Position numbers and translations under genes: made by a program. From Betaproteobacteria bacterium (GTDB lineage: Bacteria; Pseudomonadota; Gammaproteobacteria; Burkholderiales; SG8-41), in contig JACQOI010000286.1 in the NCBI GenBank assembly GCA_016202615.1, forward strand, positions 1 through 33,593: a DNA stretch of 33,593 bases, in the 5' to 3' direction. Positions 17,684 to 28,174 of the stretch are shown piece after piece. Every line of letters starts with the position of its first letter. Positions within the stretch are counted from its first letter, which is position 1. The notes under the pieces were generated by a model. That model was not told the origin of the DNA. It saw nothing but the letters and a program-made list of their open reading frames with translations, and did not search any database.

Positions 17684-18601
17684 ATGAAACCGCAAACTTT
17701 TAAAACACGCACCATCGCGATGCACGGCTTGGCGCTGTTCCTGGCGCTTGGCTGCGCTGGCGCCATGGCACAGCCAACCGCGGATGTGGAGGCGCTTGAA
17801 GCGGCGGCGCAACGCGGCGACGTGCGGGCGCTGTTCACGCTTGCCGTGAAATACGAGCGCGGCGAGAACGTAGCGCGGGACTTCATCAGGTCCAACGAGC
17901 TTTACTGCAAGGCGGCGGCGCGCGGCGATACAGAGGCCCTGATGAAACTGGGCGTGATCTATTCCATCGGTCGCGGAGTGCTGGCCGATGAGGGTGTGGC
18001 CGCGTTATTGATCGGCAAGGCCGCCGAACAGGGCAATGAACGCGCAAAAGAACTGCTCCAACATGTAAGCGGGAGAACCGGCAGCGTGATGCCCGCTTGC
18101 CTGAGCGAACCGGTGGCGGTGCCGGCTGAATCGCCGTTTGTTCCGGTCGCAAGAAAAGACCTCGAGCTTTTGGTGCTGCGCTGGGCGCCCGAATATTCAG
18201 TCGACCCCGACCTCGTGATCGCGTTGATCTCGCTCGAATCGAAATTCGACGCTACCGCCGTGTCGCCGAAAAACGCGCAGGGGCTGATGCAGCTTATTCC
18301 GGCCACCGCCGAGCGCTTCGGGGTGAAGAACGCTTTCAACCCGCTGGATAATTTGAAGGGCGGACTCGCTTATCTGCGATGGCTGATGGCTTACTTCAAA
18401 GGCGATGTCGCGCTGGTGCTTGCCGCCTACAACGCCGGCGAGGAGGCCGTCGAGAGGTACCGCGGCATCCCTCCGTACAAGGAAACACGCGATTACGTAA
18501 AGCTGATCACCAGCGTCTACAAAAAGGCGAGCCACCCGTACCTCGCGGAGATCGTCGCGCCCTCATCTGCGCTAAGCCGCATCAGGCGCGCCAACTACTG
18601 A
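17684..18601 (+). CDS. lytic transglycosylase (SLT domain) with Sel1-like repeats
   Basis: MKPQTFKTRTIAMHGLALFLALGCAGAMAQ signal; Sel1-type repeats; WAPEYSVDPDLVIALISLESKFDATAVSPKNAQGLMQLIPATAERFGV...VLAAYNAGEEAV. Confidence 0.92.
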   Translation: MKPQTFKTRTIAMHGLALFLALGCAGAMAQPTADVEALEAAAQRGDVRALFTLAVKYERGENVARDFIRSNELYCKAAARGDTEALMKLGVIYSIGRGVLADEGVAALLIGKAAEQGNERAKELLQHVSGRTGSVMPACLSEPVAVPAESPFVPVARKDLELLVLRWAPEYSVDPDLVIALISLESKFDATAVSPKNAQGLMQLIPATAERFGVKNAFNPLDNLKGGLAYLRWLMAYFKGDVALVLAAYNAGEEAVERYRGIPPYKETRDYVKLITSVYKKASHPYLAEIVAPSSALSRIRRANY

Positions 18602-18606
18602 GCATT

Positions 18607-18634
18607 GCGGAAATGGTTGACAAACCATTTCCGC
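18607..18634. terminator. strong hairpin just after the transglycosylase stop
   Basis: GCGGAAATGGTT-GACA-AACCATTTCCGC, perfect 12-bp stem 5 bp after the stop codon; no U-tract. Confidence 0.5.
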
Positions 18635-18642
18635 TCTACGTT

Positions 18643-18667
18643 CCCTTCCCCCCCCGCGGGGGAAGGG
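18643..18667. repeat. G/C-rich intergenic hairpin repeat
   Basis: CCCTTCCCCC-CCCGC-GGGGGAAGGG followed by TTAGGGATGGGGG, resembling common dispersed intergenic repeats of proteobacteria. Confidence 0.6.
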
Positions 18668-18767
18668 TTAGGGATGGGGGTCGGGCGACGTCAGGTATTT
18701 ACGTAAAGCCCGGTAATGGTTTGCGTCGTCATTCCCAGAACATAAAACAGCAGGGTCAAGCCCGGGT

Positions 18768-20687
<1,920 letters not shown>

Positions 20688-20760
20688 GGAATATTCTTCG
20701 AAAAGCCCGCATTCTAACGGAGATGGCGCATTGAACGGTATCCGACTATTGGTCCCGAGG

Positions 20761-20819
20761 CCTGGCCGGCGCACACCAGCCTGCCGCTTACCTATCGCCC
20801 GGTTGCCGACATCGTCTGA
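20761..20819. repeat. diverged repeat upstream of a bug gene, copy 1
   Basis: CCTGGCCGGCGCACACCAGCCTGCCGCTTACCTATCGCCCGGTTGCCGACATCGTCTGA, alignable without gaps to 32093-32151; followed by hairpin GGGCGCGC..GCGCGCCC. Confidence 0.65.
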
Positions 20820-20944
20820 GCGCAGGGCGCGCTTGACTTGGCGCGCCCGGAGGCTGCATGATTTGCCGCAATGTCTGTTGCGAGGTGCTCGGGCAGCGCG
20901 GATCGGACGGCGGACCAATCGCATAACACCAAGGAGGATTTGAG

Positions 20945-21901
20945 ATGAACATATTGCGAGCAATTGTTGTTTGCCTGCTGCTCGGCGGCTCGATTGGATC
21001 GGCGCAGCAGTTCCCGGCTAAGTCCATACGTTTTATTGTGCCGTTTCCTGCCGGTGGTGGAAGCGACGCTCTCGCGCGCCTGGTTGGCCAGAAGCTGGCG
21101 GAGGCGTGGGGGCAGCAGGTGATTGTCGAAAACCGGCCCGGGGCACAAGGCAGCATTGGCACCGCGCTTGCAGCCAAGGCAGCCCCCGATGGCTATACGA
21201 TACTGCTCGGCGAGGTCGGCGCGCTATCTGTGAATCCACATCTTTATACAAACGTGGGGTTCAACCCGTACAAAGATTTCGCGCCCATCACACAGGCTAC
21301 ACAACATCCGTCTGTGTTCATCGCTCATCCCTCGGTTCCGGCCAAATCGATCAAGGAACTCATCGCAGTCGCAAAAGCCAAACCGGGCAAGCTGACGTTT
21401 GGCACGAGTGGTGCCGTGGCGCAGACCGCTGGCGGGCTGTTCCAGATTATGGCTGGAATCAACCTTACCCACGTACCCTACAAAGGCAGCAACCCGGCGG
21501 TCATCGACGTGATGGGCGGGCACGTCGATTTGATAATCTCCGGGCCGTTCTCGCCGCTGCCGTTCATCCGTAGCGGCCGTTTGAGAGCCCTTGCCGTAAC
21601 CACGCGCACGCGCGTGGACATTCTCCCTGACGTGCCGACGGTGATCGAAGCCGGTATTCCCGAGTACGAAATGGCTAATTGGTATGGCGTGCTCGCGCCC
21701 GCGGGCACCCCAGGGGAAATCGTGTCCCGGTTCAATACGGAACTGGTCCGTATTCTGAAGCTTCCTGAGGTCAACGAGCGGTCGTCACGGGAGGGATATC
21801 AGCCCGTGGGCAGCTCGTCCGAGGAGTTTGCGGCGTTCATGAGAAGCGAAATCGCAAAATGGGGTAAGGCGGTGCAGGTCACGGGAGTTAAAGCCAACTG
21901 A
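20945..21901 (+). CDS. Bug/TctC-family substrate-binding protein
   Basis: 318 aa: QQFPAKSIRFIVPFPAGGGSDALARLVGQKLAEAWGQQVIVENRPGAQGSIG...LTHVPYKGSNPAVIDVMGGHVDLI. Confidence 0.95.
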   Translation: MNILRAIVVCLLLGGSIGSAQQFPAKSIRFIVPFPAGGGSDALARLVGQKLAEAWGQQVIVENRPGAQGSIGTALAAKAAPDGYTILLGEVGALSVNPHLYTNVGFNPYKDFAPITQATQHPSVFIAHPSVPAKSIKELIAVAKAKPGKLTFGTSGAVAQTAGGLFQIMAGINLTHVPYKGSNPAVIDVMGGHVDLIISGPFSPLPFIRSGRLRALAVTTRTRVDILPDVPTVIEAGIPEYEMANWYGVLAPAGTPGEIVSRFNTELVRILKLPEVNERSSREGYQPVGSSSEEFAAFMRSEIAKWGKAVQVTGVKAN

Positions 21902-21962
21902 GACTGGCGGTCGTACCTATTTCGCTGCAAATACACGCTGCTAAAAAGCGGAGGAATACATC

Positions 21963-22940
21963 ATGACACTGCGATATCGAACCGCTCTTGTGATTACTAT
22001 CCTGACGACGCTCGCGGCGACACCGCCTGCCCTTGCACAGCAGTATCCGAACAAGCCGATTCGGCTGCTCATCCCCTCGCCGCCCGGTGGCGGGACCGAT
22101 GTTTTGGGTCGTATCCTGAGCGATGGCCTCACCAAGCTATGGGGGCAGCCGGTAGTAGTCGATAATCGCGGCGGAGCAAGCGGAAGGATTGCTGCAGCGG
22201 TGGCCGCCAGGTCAACGCCGGACGGTCATACCTTATTATTTACGTACGGTGGTGTCCTGACCACAGGTTTGCCGCTGTTTCGCAAACTCCCGTACCACCC
22301 CATCAAGGATTTTGCGCCCGTCGCGATGATTGCCCACGTGCCGGGCGTTCTCGTCGCACATCCCTCTTTCCCGGCAAAGACGGTAGCGGAACTCATCCAG
22401 CTCGCCAAGTCCAAGCCCGGAGCGCTGAATCACGGTGCATCCAGCATTGGTTCCAGCAGCCATCTCAACATGGAGCTGTTCAAGCAGATGGCAGGAATCG
22501 ATATGTTGCAGGTTTCGTATCCCGGTGACGGACCCGCTCTCATAGCACTTTTGGGCGGCCACGTGCCGTTCGCGTTCAATAACGTCGTGGCGGCTGCGCC
22601 GCATATTCAGTCTGGTAAGTTGAGAGTTATGGCGGTAGCTACCGCTCAGCGCGTGCCTAACCTGCCGCAGGTCCCGACGATCGCCGAAAGCGGGCTGCCC
22701 GGCTACGAGGGTCTTCTTTTCTATGCGCTCGTAGCGCCCGCAAGGACGCCGCCGGCAATCGTAAACAGGTTGAATGATGCCATGAGGAAAATAAAGCAAG
22801 ACGCGGACGTAAAGCAGCAATTCTCACGCTTAGGAGCGATTTCAGTAGACATGACTCCCGAAGAGTTAGGTGCTTTCCTCGAGCGGGAGCTCGAGAAATG
22901 GACGAAAGTCATACAAGCCGGGGGAATCCAGGCTGACTGA
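21963..22940 (+). CDS. Bug/TctC-family substrate-binding protein
   Basis: 325 aa: QQYPNKPIRLLIPSPPGGGTDVLGRILSDGLTKLWGQPVVVDNRGGASGRIA; RBS GGAGG. Confidence 0.95.
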   Translation: MTLRYRTALVITILTTLAATPPALAQQYPNKPIRLLIPSPPGGGTDVLGRILSDGLTKLWGQPVVVDNRGGASGRIAAAVAARSTPDGHTLLFTYGGVLTTGLPLFRKLPYHPIKDFAPVAMIAHVPGVLVAHPSFPAKTVAELIQLAKSKPGALNHGASSIGSSSHLNMELFKQMAGIDMLQVSYPGDGPALIALLGGHVPFAFNNVVAAAPHIQSGKLRVMAVATAQRVPNLPQVPTIAESGLPGYEGLLFYALVAPARTPPAIVNRLNDAMRKIKQDADVKQQFSRLGAISVDMTPEELGAFLERELEKWTKVIQAGGIQAD

Positions 22941-22941
22941 A

Positions 22942-23115
22942 AATTACAAATCCGGTGGATCGGTACTCAACGATATCATCAGCGGCCAAGTGCAATTGAT
23001 GTTTGGCAGCGCGGCTACAGTGGCGCCGCATATCAAATCGGGCAGATTGAGGGCGTTGGCGATTACCAGCGCGCAACCGTCCACGCTCTTCCCCAGTTTG
23101 CCTACGTATGCATAA
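22942..23115 (+). pseudogene. Bug/TctC-family internal fragment
   Basis: Frame of ORF 22870-23115: NYKSGGSVLNDIISGQVQLMFGSAATVAPHIKSGRLRALAITSAQPSTLFPSLPTYA-stop, matching the central Bug segment (xGxVDLMFxxxxxxxPHIKSGKLRALAVTS). Confidence 0.8.
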
Positions 23116-23236
23116 GGAGACGATCGGCAGCTGCGGGAGCTTAAGCGAAATTGCCAGGTGGCGGCGCCGTCGCTGATTCCGAAGAAAGCGGGCGTGGGCA
23201 ATTGGCAATGGGGTCACAATTGTCATGGGGGTCGGA

Positions 23237-24913
23237 TCAATTCGGCATCCAAGGCATGGCGACCTGGGACGCGAACTCCGTTTTCACGTCGATCACCGCC
23301 GGCAGATCGGAGGCCATCGCAGCCTCGAACGCTTTGCGGAAGTCCTGCGGTTTTTCCACGGTGACGCCGAAGCAGTCGAACGACTGGGCGACGCGCGCGA
23401 AGTCGGTGTTGCGGTACTCGTAACACTCACCCTTGTGGCTGTCGTCGTGGCCTTCGTAGGCAATGTTGAGGTTGCGCAGTCCCTGCGACAGGCAGCTGTT
23501 GTTGTTCACGATGGTCACGGTCTTGATGCCGCGGCGGCGCGCTGTCTCCAGCTCCGGCAAGTGGTAGTAAAAACCGCCATCGCCGCAGAAGCAGATGACT
23601 GGCTGGTTGGGCGCGGCGCATTTCGCGCCGAGGGAAGCGGGGAAAGACCAGCCCAGCGATCCCGCAGCGCGGAAAAAGCGCTGGGCCGGGTGACGCAGGT
23701 AAACAAGCGTGCCGGTCAGCAAGGCGGCAAAGCCGGTGTCGGCGATCAGGATCGCGTCCTTGGGCAGCCGTTCGGTCAGTTCGCGGCAGATGCGTTCAGG
23801 CCGCATCGGCACCCGGTCGGACCCGCGCAACTTCTCGGCCTCATTGCGCCACGCATCGACCAAGGTCCGGGTGTGTGAGAGCCAGTCATCGTGTTTGGCG
23901 GCACTGGCGGCAGCCGCCAGCGCTTCCAGCGCCGCGCGAACATCGGACTGGATGCCGATGACGCCCGGGTAGTTGCGGCCGATTTCCACCGGGTCGAGGT
24001 CGATTTGAATGATCGCGGTGCCTTCCTTGGGCATTTTCCAGCCGGCCGTGGTGTGGTCGCTGGTATTGCTTCCCGCGTAAACCACCAGGTCAGCGTCGGC
24101 CACGACGTGGTTCGCGCAACTGCGCCCGTAGAGGCCGACTATGCCCCTGAACAACGGGTGATCTTCAACCATCACCGCCTTCGCGTCGGGCGTCGCGACG
24201 ACCACTGCCCCAATACGCTCCGCGAGCTTCGTCACCGCCGCCGCTGCATCCGAGACGATTACGCCGCGGTCGGCCACGATCACCGGCCGTGTTGCGGCCT
24301 TGAGCGCGGTCGCCGCCCGAGCTACCACAGCCGGATCAGGCGCGGGACGGAAGGCGGGAAAGCGCGCGTGGACTTCGTCCGCGACGACGTCGAACATGCC
24401 TTCGAGAGCGCAGAGCGCATCGCCAGTGTAGCCCGCGACGTCCAGATGCACCGGACGGGGCGTGCCGGTGGTCGCTTCGCGGAATGCAGCGCGCAGCAAA
24501 TGAGGAATCTGCTCCAGCGCGTCGATCCTGCCTTGAAACTTGGTCACCGCCGCGTACAGCGGCTCGTGCGCAACCTCCTGGTAGGCGTTGCGGTACTGGT
24601 TCGGCGCCACGTGCCGTCCGGTCAGCGCGATCACCGCCGAGTGACCGAGATAGGGGTCCTGCATGCCGGATGCGAGGTTGGCTGCGCCCACCGACTGCGC
24701 CATGCAGATGCCGGGGCGGCCCGACACGCGTGCGTAACCATCAGCCATGTAGGCGACGGCTTTCTCGGAGTGTCCGAGAATGCGCTTGATGCCGACGTCC
24801 TCCATCTCCGCCAGCGCGCGCCGCATGATCGCATCCATGAAAAACACGTAAGTGACCCCGTGGGCCTTGAGCATCTGCGCGATGAGACGCGCGCCCGTCA
24901 TCTTCTGAGCCAT
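23237..24913 (-). CDS. thiamine pyrophosphate-dependent enzyme, acetolactate synthase-like
   Basis: 558 aa: GVTYVFFMDAIMRRALAEMEDVGIKRILGHSEKAVAYMADGYARVSG...CFCGDGGFYYHLPELETARRRGIKTVTIVNNNS (GDG...NN ThDP motif). Confidence 0.92.
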   Translation of the reverse strand: MAQKMTGARLIAQMLKAHGVTYVFFMDAIMRRALAEMEDVGIKRILGHSEKAVAYMADGYARVSGRPGICMAQSVGAANLASGMQDPYLGHSAVIALTGRHVAPNQYRNAYQEVAHEPLYAAVTKFQGRIDALEQIPHLLRAAFREATTGTPRPVHLDVAGYTGDALCALEGMFDVVADEVHARFPAFRPAPDPAVVARAATALKAATRPVIVADRGVIVSDAAAAVTKLAERIGAVVVATPDAKAVMVEDHPLFRGIVGLYGRSCANHVVADADLVVYAGSNTSDHTTAGWKMPKEGTAIIQIDLDPVEIGRNYPGVIGIQSDVRAALEALAAAASAAKHDDWLSHTRTLVDAWRNEAEKLRGSDRVPMRPERICRELTERLPKDAILIADTGFAALLTGTLVYLRHPAQRFFRAAGSLGWSFPASLGAKCAAPNQPVICFCGDGGFYYHLPELETARRRGIKTVTIVNNNSCLSQGLRNLNIAYEGHDDSHKGECYEYRNTDFARVAQSFDCFGVTVEKPQDFRKAFEAAMASDLPAVIDVKTEFASQVAMPWMPN

Positions 24914-24987
24914 TGATCTTTTCCAAGGTGAGTGTTTTTGAGCTGGGTTCCGGCGGTGGTATTGTGGCGTAAGCCGACGCTATTGCG

Positions 24988-25090
24988 CTAATCGACTTTG
25001 GCGCCCGATATTCGCACGACCTCGGCCCATTTCGCAATGTCATCGCGTATGGTAGCCGCAAACGCCTCAGATGAGGCAACGAATCGTTTT
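24988..25090 (-). pseudogene. Bug/TctC-family C-terminal fragment
   Basis: Reverse translation: KRFVASSEAFAATIRDDIAKWAEVVRISGAKVD-stop, the canonical Bug C-terminus; preceded by an in-frame TGA. Confidence 0.8.
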
Positions 25091-25285
25091 CACTCAGATT
25101 TTAGATGAGGCAATTCGAAGATTTGCATTATCCCTGAGCGTTGCGTAGTATTAATTTCAGGCGCCGATGAGGAGGTCTTTGGAAGCTCCATCCTGCCAGC
25201 GATAGCCGCCCATCTCTACCCCATTCGGCGGTTAATCCCGCTCAGGCGGGGAGTTTTGCAAGAAGCTAAAAAGAAAGGAGATCCT

Positions 25286-26275
25286 TTGAAAAACATGAAA
25301 TCAACGCTATTCAAGACCTTCGGAATACTGCTTTCATTCTCAATGGTGGTCACACTCTCCATGGCCGTCCTAGCGGCCGACCCTTACCCGGACAAGCCGG
25401 TGCGACTCGTTGTTCCGTACCCGCCGGGCGGGGGCACCGACATCACCGCGCGTCTGATCGCCACTAAATTGTCCGAAAGCCTCGGCAAGCATGTGGTCGT
25501 GGATAACCGTGGGGGGGCAGGAGGCATCGTCGGCGCGGAAGTTGTGGCGAAAGCTGCCCCGGACGGTTACACGCTGCTCATCGTCGCTGCAGACCATACT
25601 ATACAGCCCGCACTCCGGAAGCTGCCGTACGATGCGGTGAAGTCCTTTACCCCGATCGCGAAGCTGGCAAGCGGGCCGCACGCGCTCACCGTCCAATCGA
25701 GCGTTCCGGCCAACTCGGTGAAAGAGCTCGTCGCCCTGGCGAAGCAGAAACCCGGCCAGTTGATTTTCGCAAATTCGGGCTACGGCTCCTCCCCGCATAT
25801 GTCGGCTGAGCTCTTCAAGATAGTGGCCAGCATCGATTTCATGATCGTGCCTTTCAAGGGCCTCGGTCCCGCGCTGATCGATCTGCTCGGGGGGCAGAGC
25901 CATGCAATGATCAGCTCGATGCTTGCGCCGATGCCCCACATCAGATCCGGAAAATTAAGGATTCTGGGCATCGCCGGAGTGAAGCGCAGCGCTATCCTGC
26001 CCGATGTGCCGACCATCGCGGAGGCGGGCGTACCCGGGTTCAATGCGGGCGGCTGGTATGGGATCCTCGCGCCGGCCGGTACGCCGGCGCCGATCGTAGA
26101 CAGGTTGAACAATGAGCTCAAGGCCATTATAGCCTCGGATGAAGTAAGGAAGCTGTTCTCGAACCAAGGGTCGGGGGCAGACTATCTAGGCTTGACTGAG
26201 TTCGTCACATTTCTTGAGGAAGAAATGACCCGCTGGGCAAGCGTCGTAAAGAAGGCCAACATCAAAGTGGAGTAG
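25286..26275 (+). CDS. Bug/TctC-family substrate-binding protein
   Basis: ADPYPDKPVRLVVPYPPGGGTDITARLIATKLSESLGKHVVVDNRGGAGGIVG; RBS AAAGGAG with 5-nt spacing to a TTG at 25286 (alternative ATG 25295). Confidence 0.94.
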   Translation: MKNMKSTLFKTFGILLSFSMVVTLSMAVLAADPYPDKPVRLVVPYPPGGGTDITARLIATKLSESLGKHVVVDNRGGAGGIVGAEVVAKAAPDGYTLLIVAADHTIQPALRKLPYDAVKSFTPIAKLASGPHALTVQSSVPANSVKELVALAKQKPGQLIFANSGYGSSPHMSAELFKIVASIDFMIVPFKGLGPALIDLLGGQSHAMISSMLAPMPHIRSGKLRILGIAGVKRSAILPDVPTIAEAGVPGFNAGGWYGILAPAGTPAPIVDRLNNELKAIIASDEVRKLFSNQGSGADYLGLTEFVTFLEEEMTRWASVVKKANIKVE

Positions 26276-26435
26276 CTCTGGGTATCGCTTCTCGCTGGTG
26301 TCTCCGATGGAACGCAATGTTGACGGAAAATGATCAGGCGATTGTCGTGCGCAGCGTCCTCGGCGCTCATGCAAAGAGCGGGTGCGCGTGCGAAAATACG
26401 GCCTTTGCACTCTCACAGTCGAACGGATCGTCTCC

Positions 26436-27977
26436 ATGAACGGCGCCGAAAGCCTCGTCCGCACATTGCTCGCAAGCGGGGTCGATACCTGCTTTGCCAA
26501 TCCCGGCACGTCAGAGATGAACTTTGTCGCCGCGCTCGACCAGGTTGAGGGCATGCACTGCATCCTCGGTATGGCAGAGACGGTCGTCACCGGCTGCGCC
26601 GACGGCTACGCGCGCATGGCGGGAGGCCCTGCGGCCACGCTTCTGCACTGCGGACCCGGGCTCGCCAACGGCTTGGCCAACGTGCACAACGCGCGGCGTG
26701 CGTATGCGCCGATGGTGAACATCGTCGGTGATCATGCCACCTACCACCGGCCTTATGACACTCCGCTCACGAGCGACATCGACGGCCTCGCGCGCACGGC
26801 GTCGCATTGGGTACGGACCAGCAGCTCGTCCAAAACCGTCGGCGCGGACGCCGCAGCCGCGGTGCAAGCGGCGAGAACCGCGCCGGGCCAGATCGCAACC
26901 CTGATACTGCCGGCAGACGCGAGCTGGAGCGCGGGCGGCGAAATCGCCGCACCACTGCCGGTGCCCGCGCGCCCGGCCGCTGCGCCGGAAGTCGTGCGCA
27001 ACATTGCGCAGGTCTTGCGCAGCAAAGAACCGGCGGTGCTGATGCTTTCGGGCCGGGCGTTGTCGGAGGCCGGCCTCCTCGCAGCGAACCGCATCGCGCA
27101 TGTGACTGGCGCGAAGCTGCGTGCGCCCTCCCAGGTGCCGCGCATGGCGCGCGGCCGCGGGCGAGTGCCGGTGGACCGCGTGCCCTACATGCTGAACAAC
27201 GCGCTCAAGATGCTCGCCGGCACGAAGCACGTGATCCTCGTTGGCGCGAAGCCGCCGGCGCAGTTCTTTGCCTACCCGGGCAAGCCGAGTCTGGTCTCAC
27301 CAGCGGATGCGGTCACCCACGTGCTTGCGCGCCCGGAGCAGGATCAGGTTGCCGTTCTAGCGTCGCTCGCTGACGAGCTCGGTGCGCCGATGAACGCACC
27401 GATTCCGGAAGTCGGGACGCAGCCGGAACTCCCGCGCGGCAAATTCGAGCCCGAAGCCTTTGGGCGCGCCTTGGGCGCGCTGCTGCCGGAGAACTGCATC
27501 GTCGCTGAGGACGCGGTAACCTCCGGCCGCTCTTTGTTCGCCGTCACCTATAATGCCGCACCCAACGACTGGCTGCAGAACACCGGCGGCGCGATCGGTC
27601 ACGGACTGCCCTGCGCGACGGGTGCGGCGCTCGCCTGTCCCGGCCGCAAGGTCGTGTGCCTGCAGGCGGACGGCGCGGGCATGTACACGCTGCAGGCGCT
27701 ATGGACGCAGGCGCGCGAAAAGCTCGACGTGGTGAACGTGATATTCGCGAACCGCATCTACAAGATTCTGCAGACCGAGCTGCTCGCAGTCGGCGCGCAG
27801 CCCGGGCACGTTTCGAAAGAACTCTTCGATCTCGCGCGCCCCGAGCTCGACTGGGTGAAGCTCGCCGGGGGCATGGGCGTGGAGGCAACGCGCGTCGAAA
27901 CGCTCGAAGGATTTGCCGATGCATTCAAGGCGGCCTGCCGCCGCCGCGGCCCGTTCCTGATCGAATTCAGAATCTAG
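26436..27977 (+). CDS. thiamine pyrophosphate-dependent enzyme, acetolactate synthase large subunit-like
   Basis: MNGAESLVRTLLASGVDTCFANPGTSEMNFVAALDQVEGMHCILGMAETVVTGCADGYARMAG...VVCLQADGAGMYTLQALWTQAREKLDVVNVIFANRIYKILQTEL. Confidence 0.92.
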   Translation: MNGAESLVRTLLASGVDTCFANPGTSEMNFVAALDQVEGMHCILGMAETVVTGCADGYARMAGGPAATLLHCGPGLANGLANVHNARRAYAPMVNIVGDHATYHRPYDTPLTSDIDGLARTASHWVRTSSSSKTVGADAAAAVQAARTAPGQIATLILPADASWSAGGEIAAPLPVPARPAAAPEVVRNIAQVLRSKEPAVLMLSGRALSEAGLLAANRIAHVTGAKLRAPSQVPRMARGRGRVPVDRVPYMLNNALKMLAGTKHVILVGAKPPAQFFAYPGKPSLVSPADAVTHVLARPEQDQVAVLASLADELGAPMNAPIPEVGTQPELPRGKFEPEAFGRALGALLPENCIVAEDAVTSGRSLFAVTYNAAPNDWLQNTGGAIGHGLPCATGAALACPGRKVVCLQADGAGMYTLQALWTQAREKLDVVNVIFANRIYKILQTELLAVGAQPGHVSKELFDLARPELDWVKLAGGMGVEATRVETLEGFADAFKAACRRRGPFLIEFRI

Positions 27978-28014
27978 ACAACTACTCATGCAGAAACCGG
28001 GATGGAACATATTT

Positions 28015-28078
28015 CGATCACCGCGATCTCGCGCTGAACGCCAGGTTGATCAAATTGTCCGGAGCGAAAGCGGAATAG
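28015..28078 (+). pseudogene. possible Bug/TctC-family C-terminal fragment
   Basis: Frame ending at 28078: DHRDLALNARLIKLSGAKAE-stop; resembles Bug C-terminal helix and tail (..N..LIK.SGAK.E). Confidence 0.5.
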
Positions 28079-28174
28079 CGCAGCAATTGGGCTGGGGGTA
28101 GTAGCAATTACGTCGAGCGAGATATTCCTCGGTTCCATCGCGTTGCGTCTTCGGCGAATATCGACGAAATTGGC

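Noticed and set aside
23891-24916. 341-aa plus-strand ORF
   Set aside because: Antisense shadow of the ThDP enzyme at 23237-24913; no recognisable motif.
25236-25257. Possible terminator CCCGC-TCAG-GCGGG..GTTTT upstream of the bug gene at 25286
   Set aside because: Only a 5-bp stem and located directly in the leader of the bug gene; not enough to separate terminator from chance.
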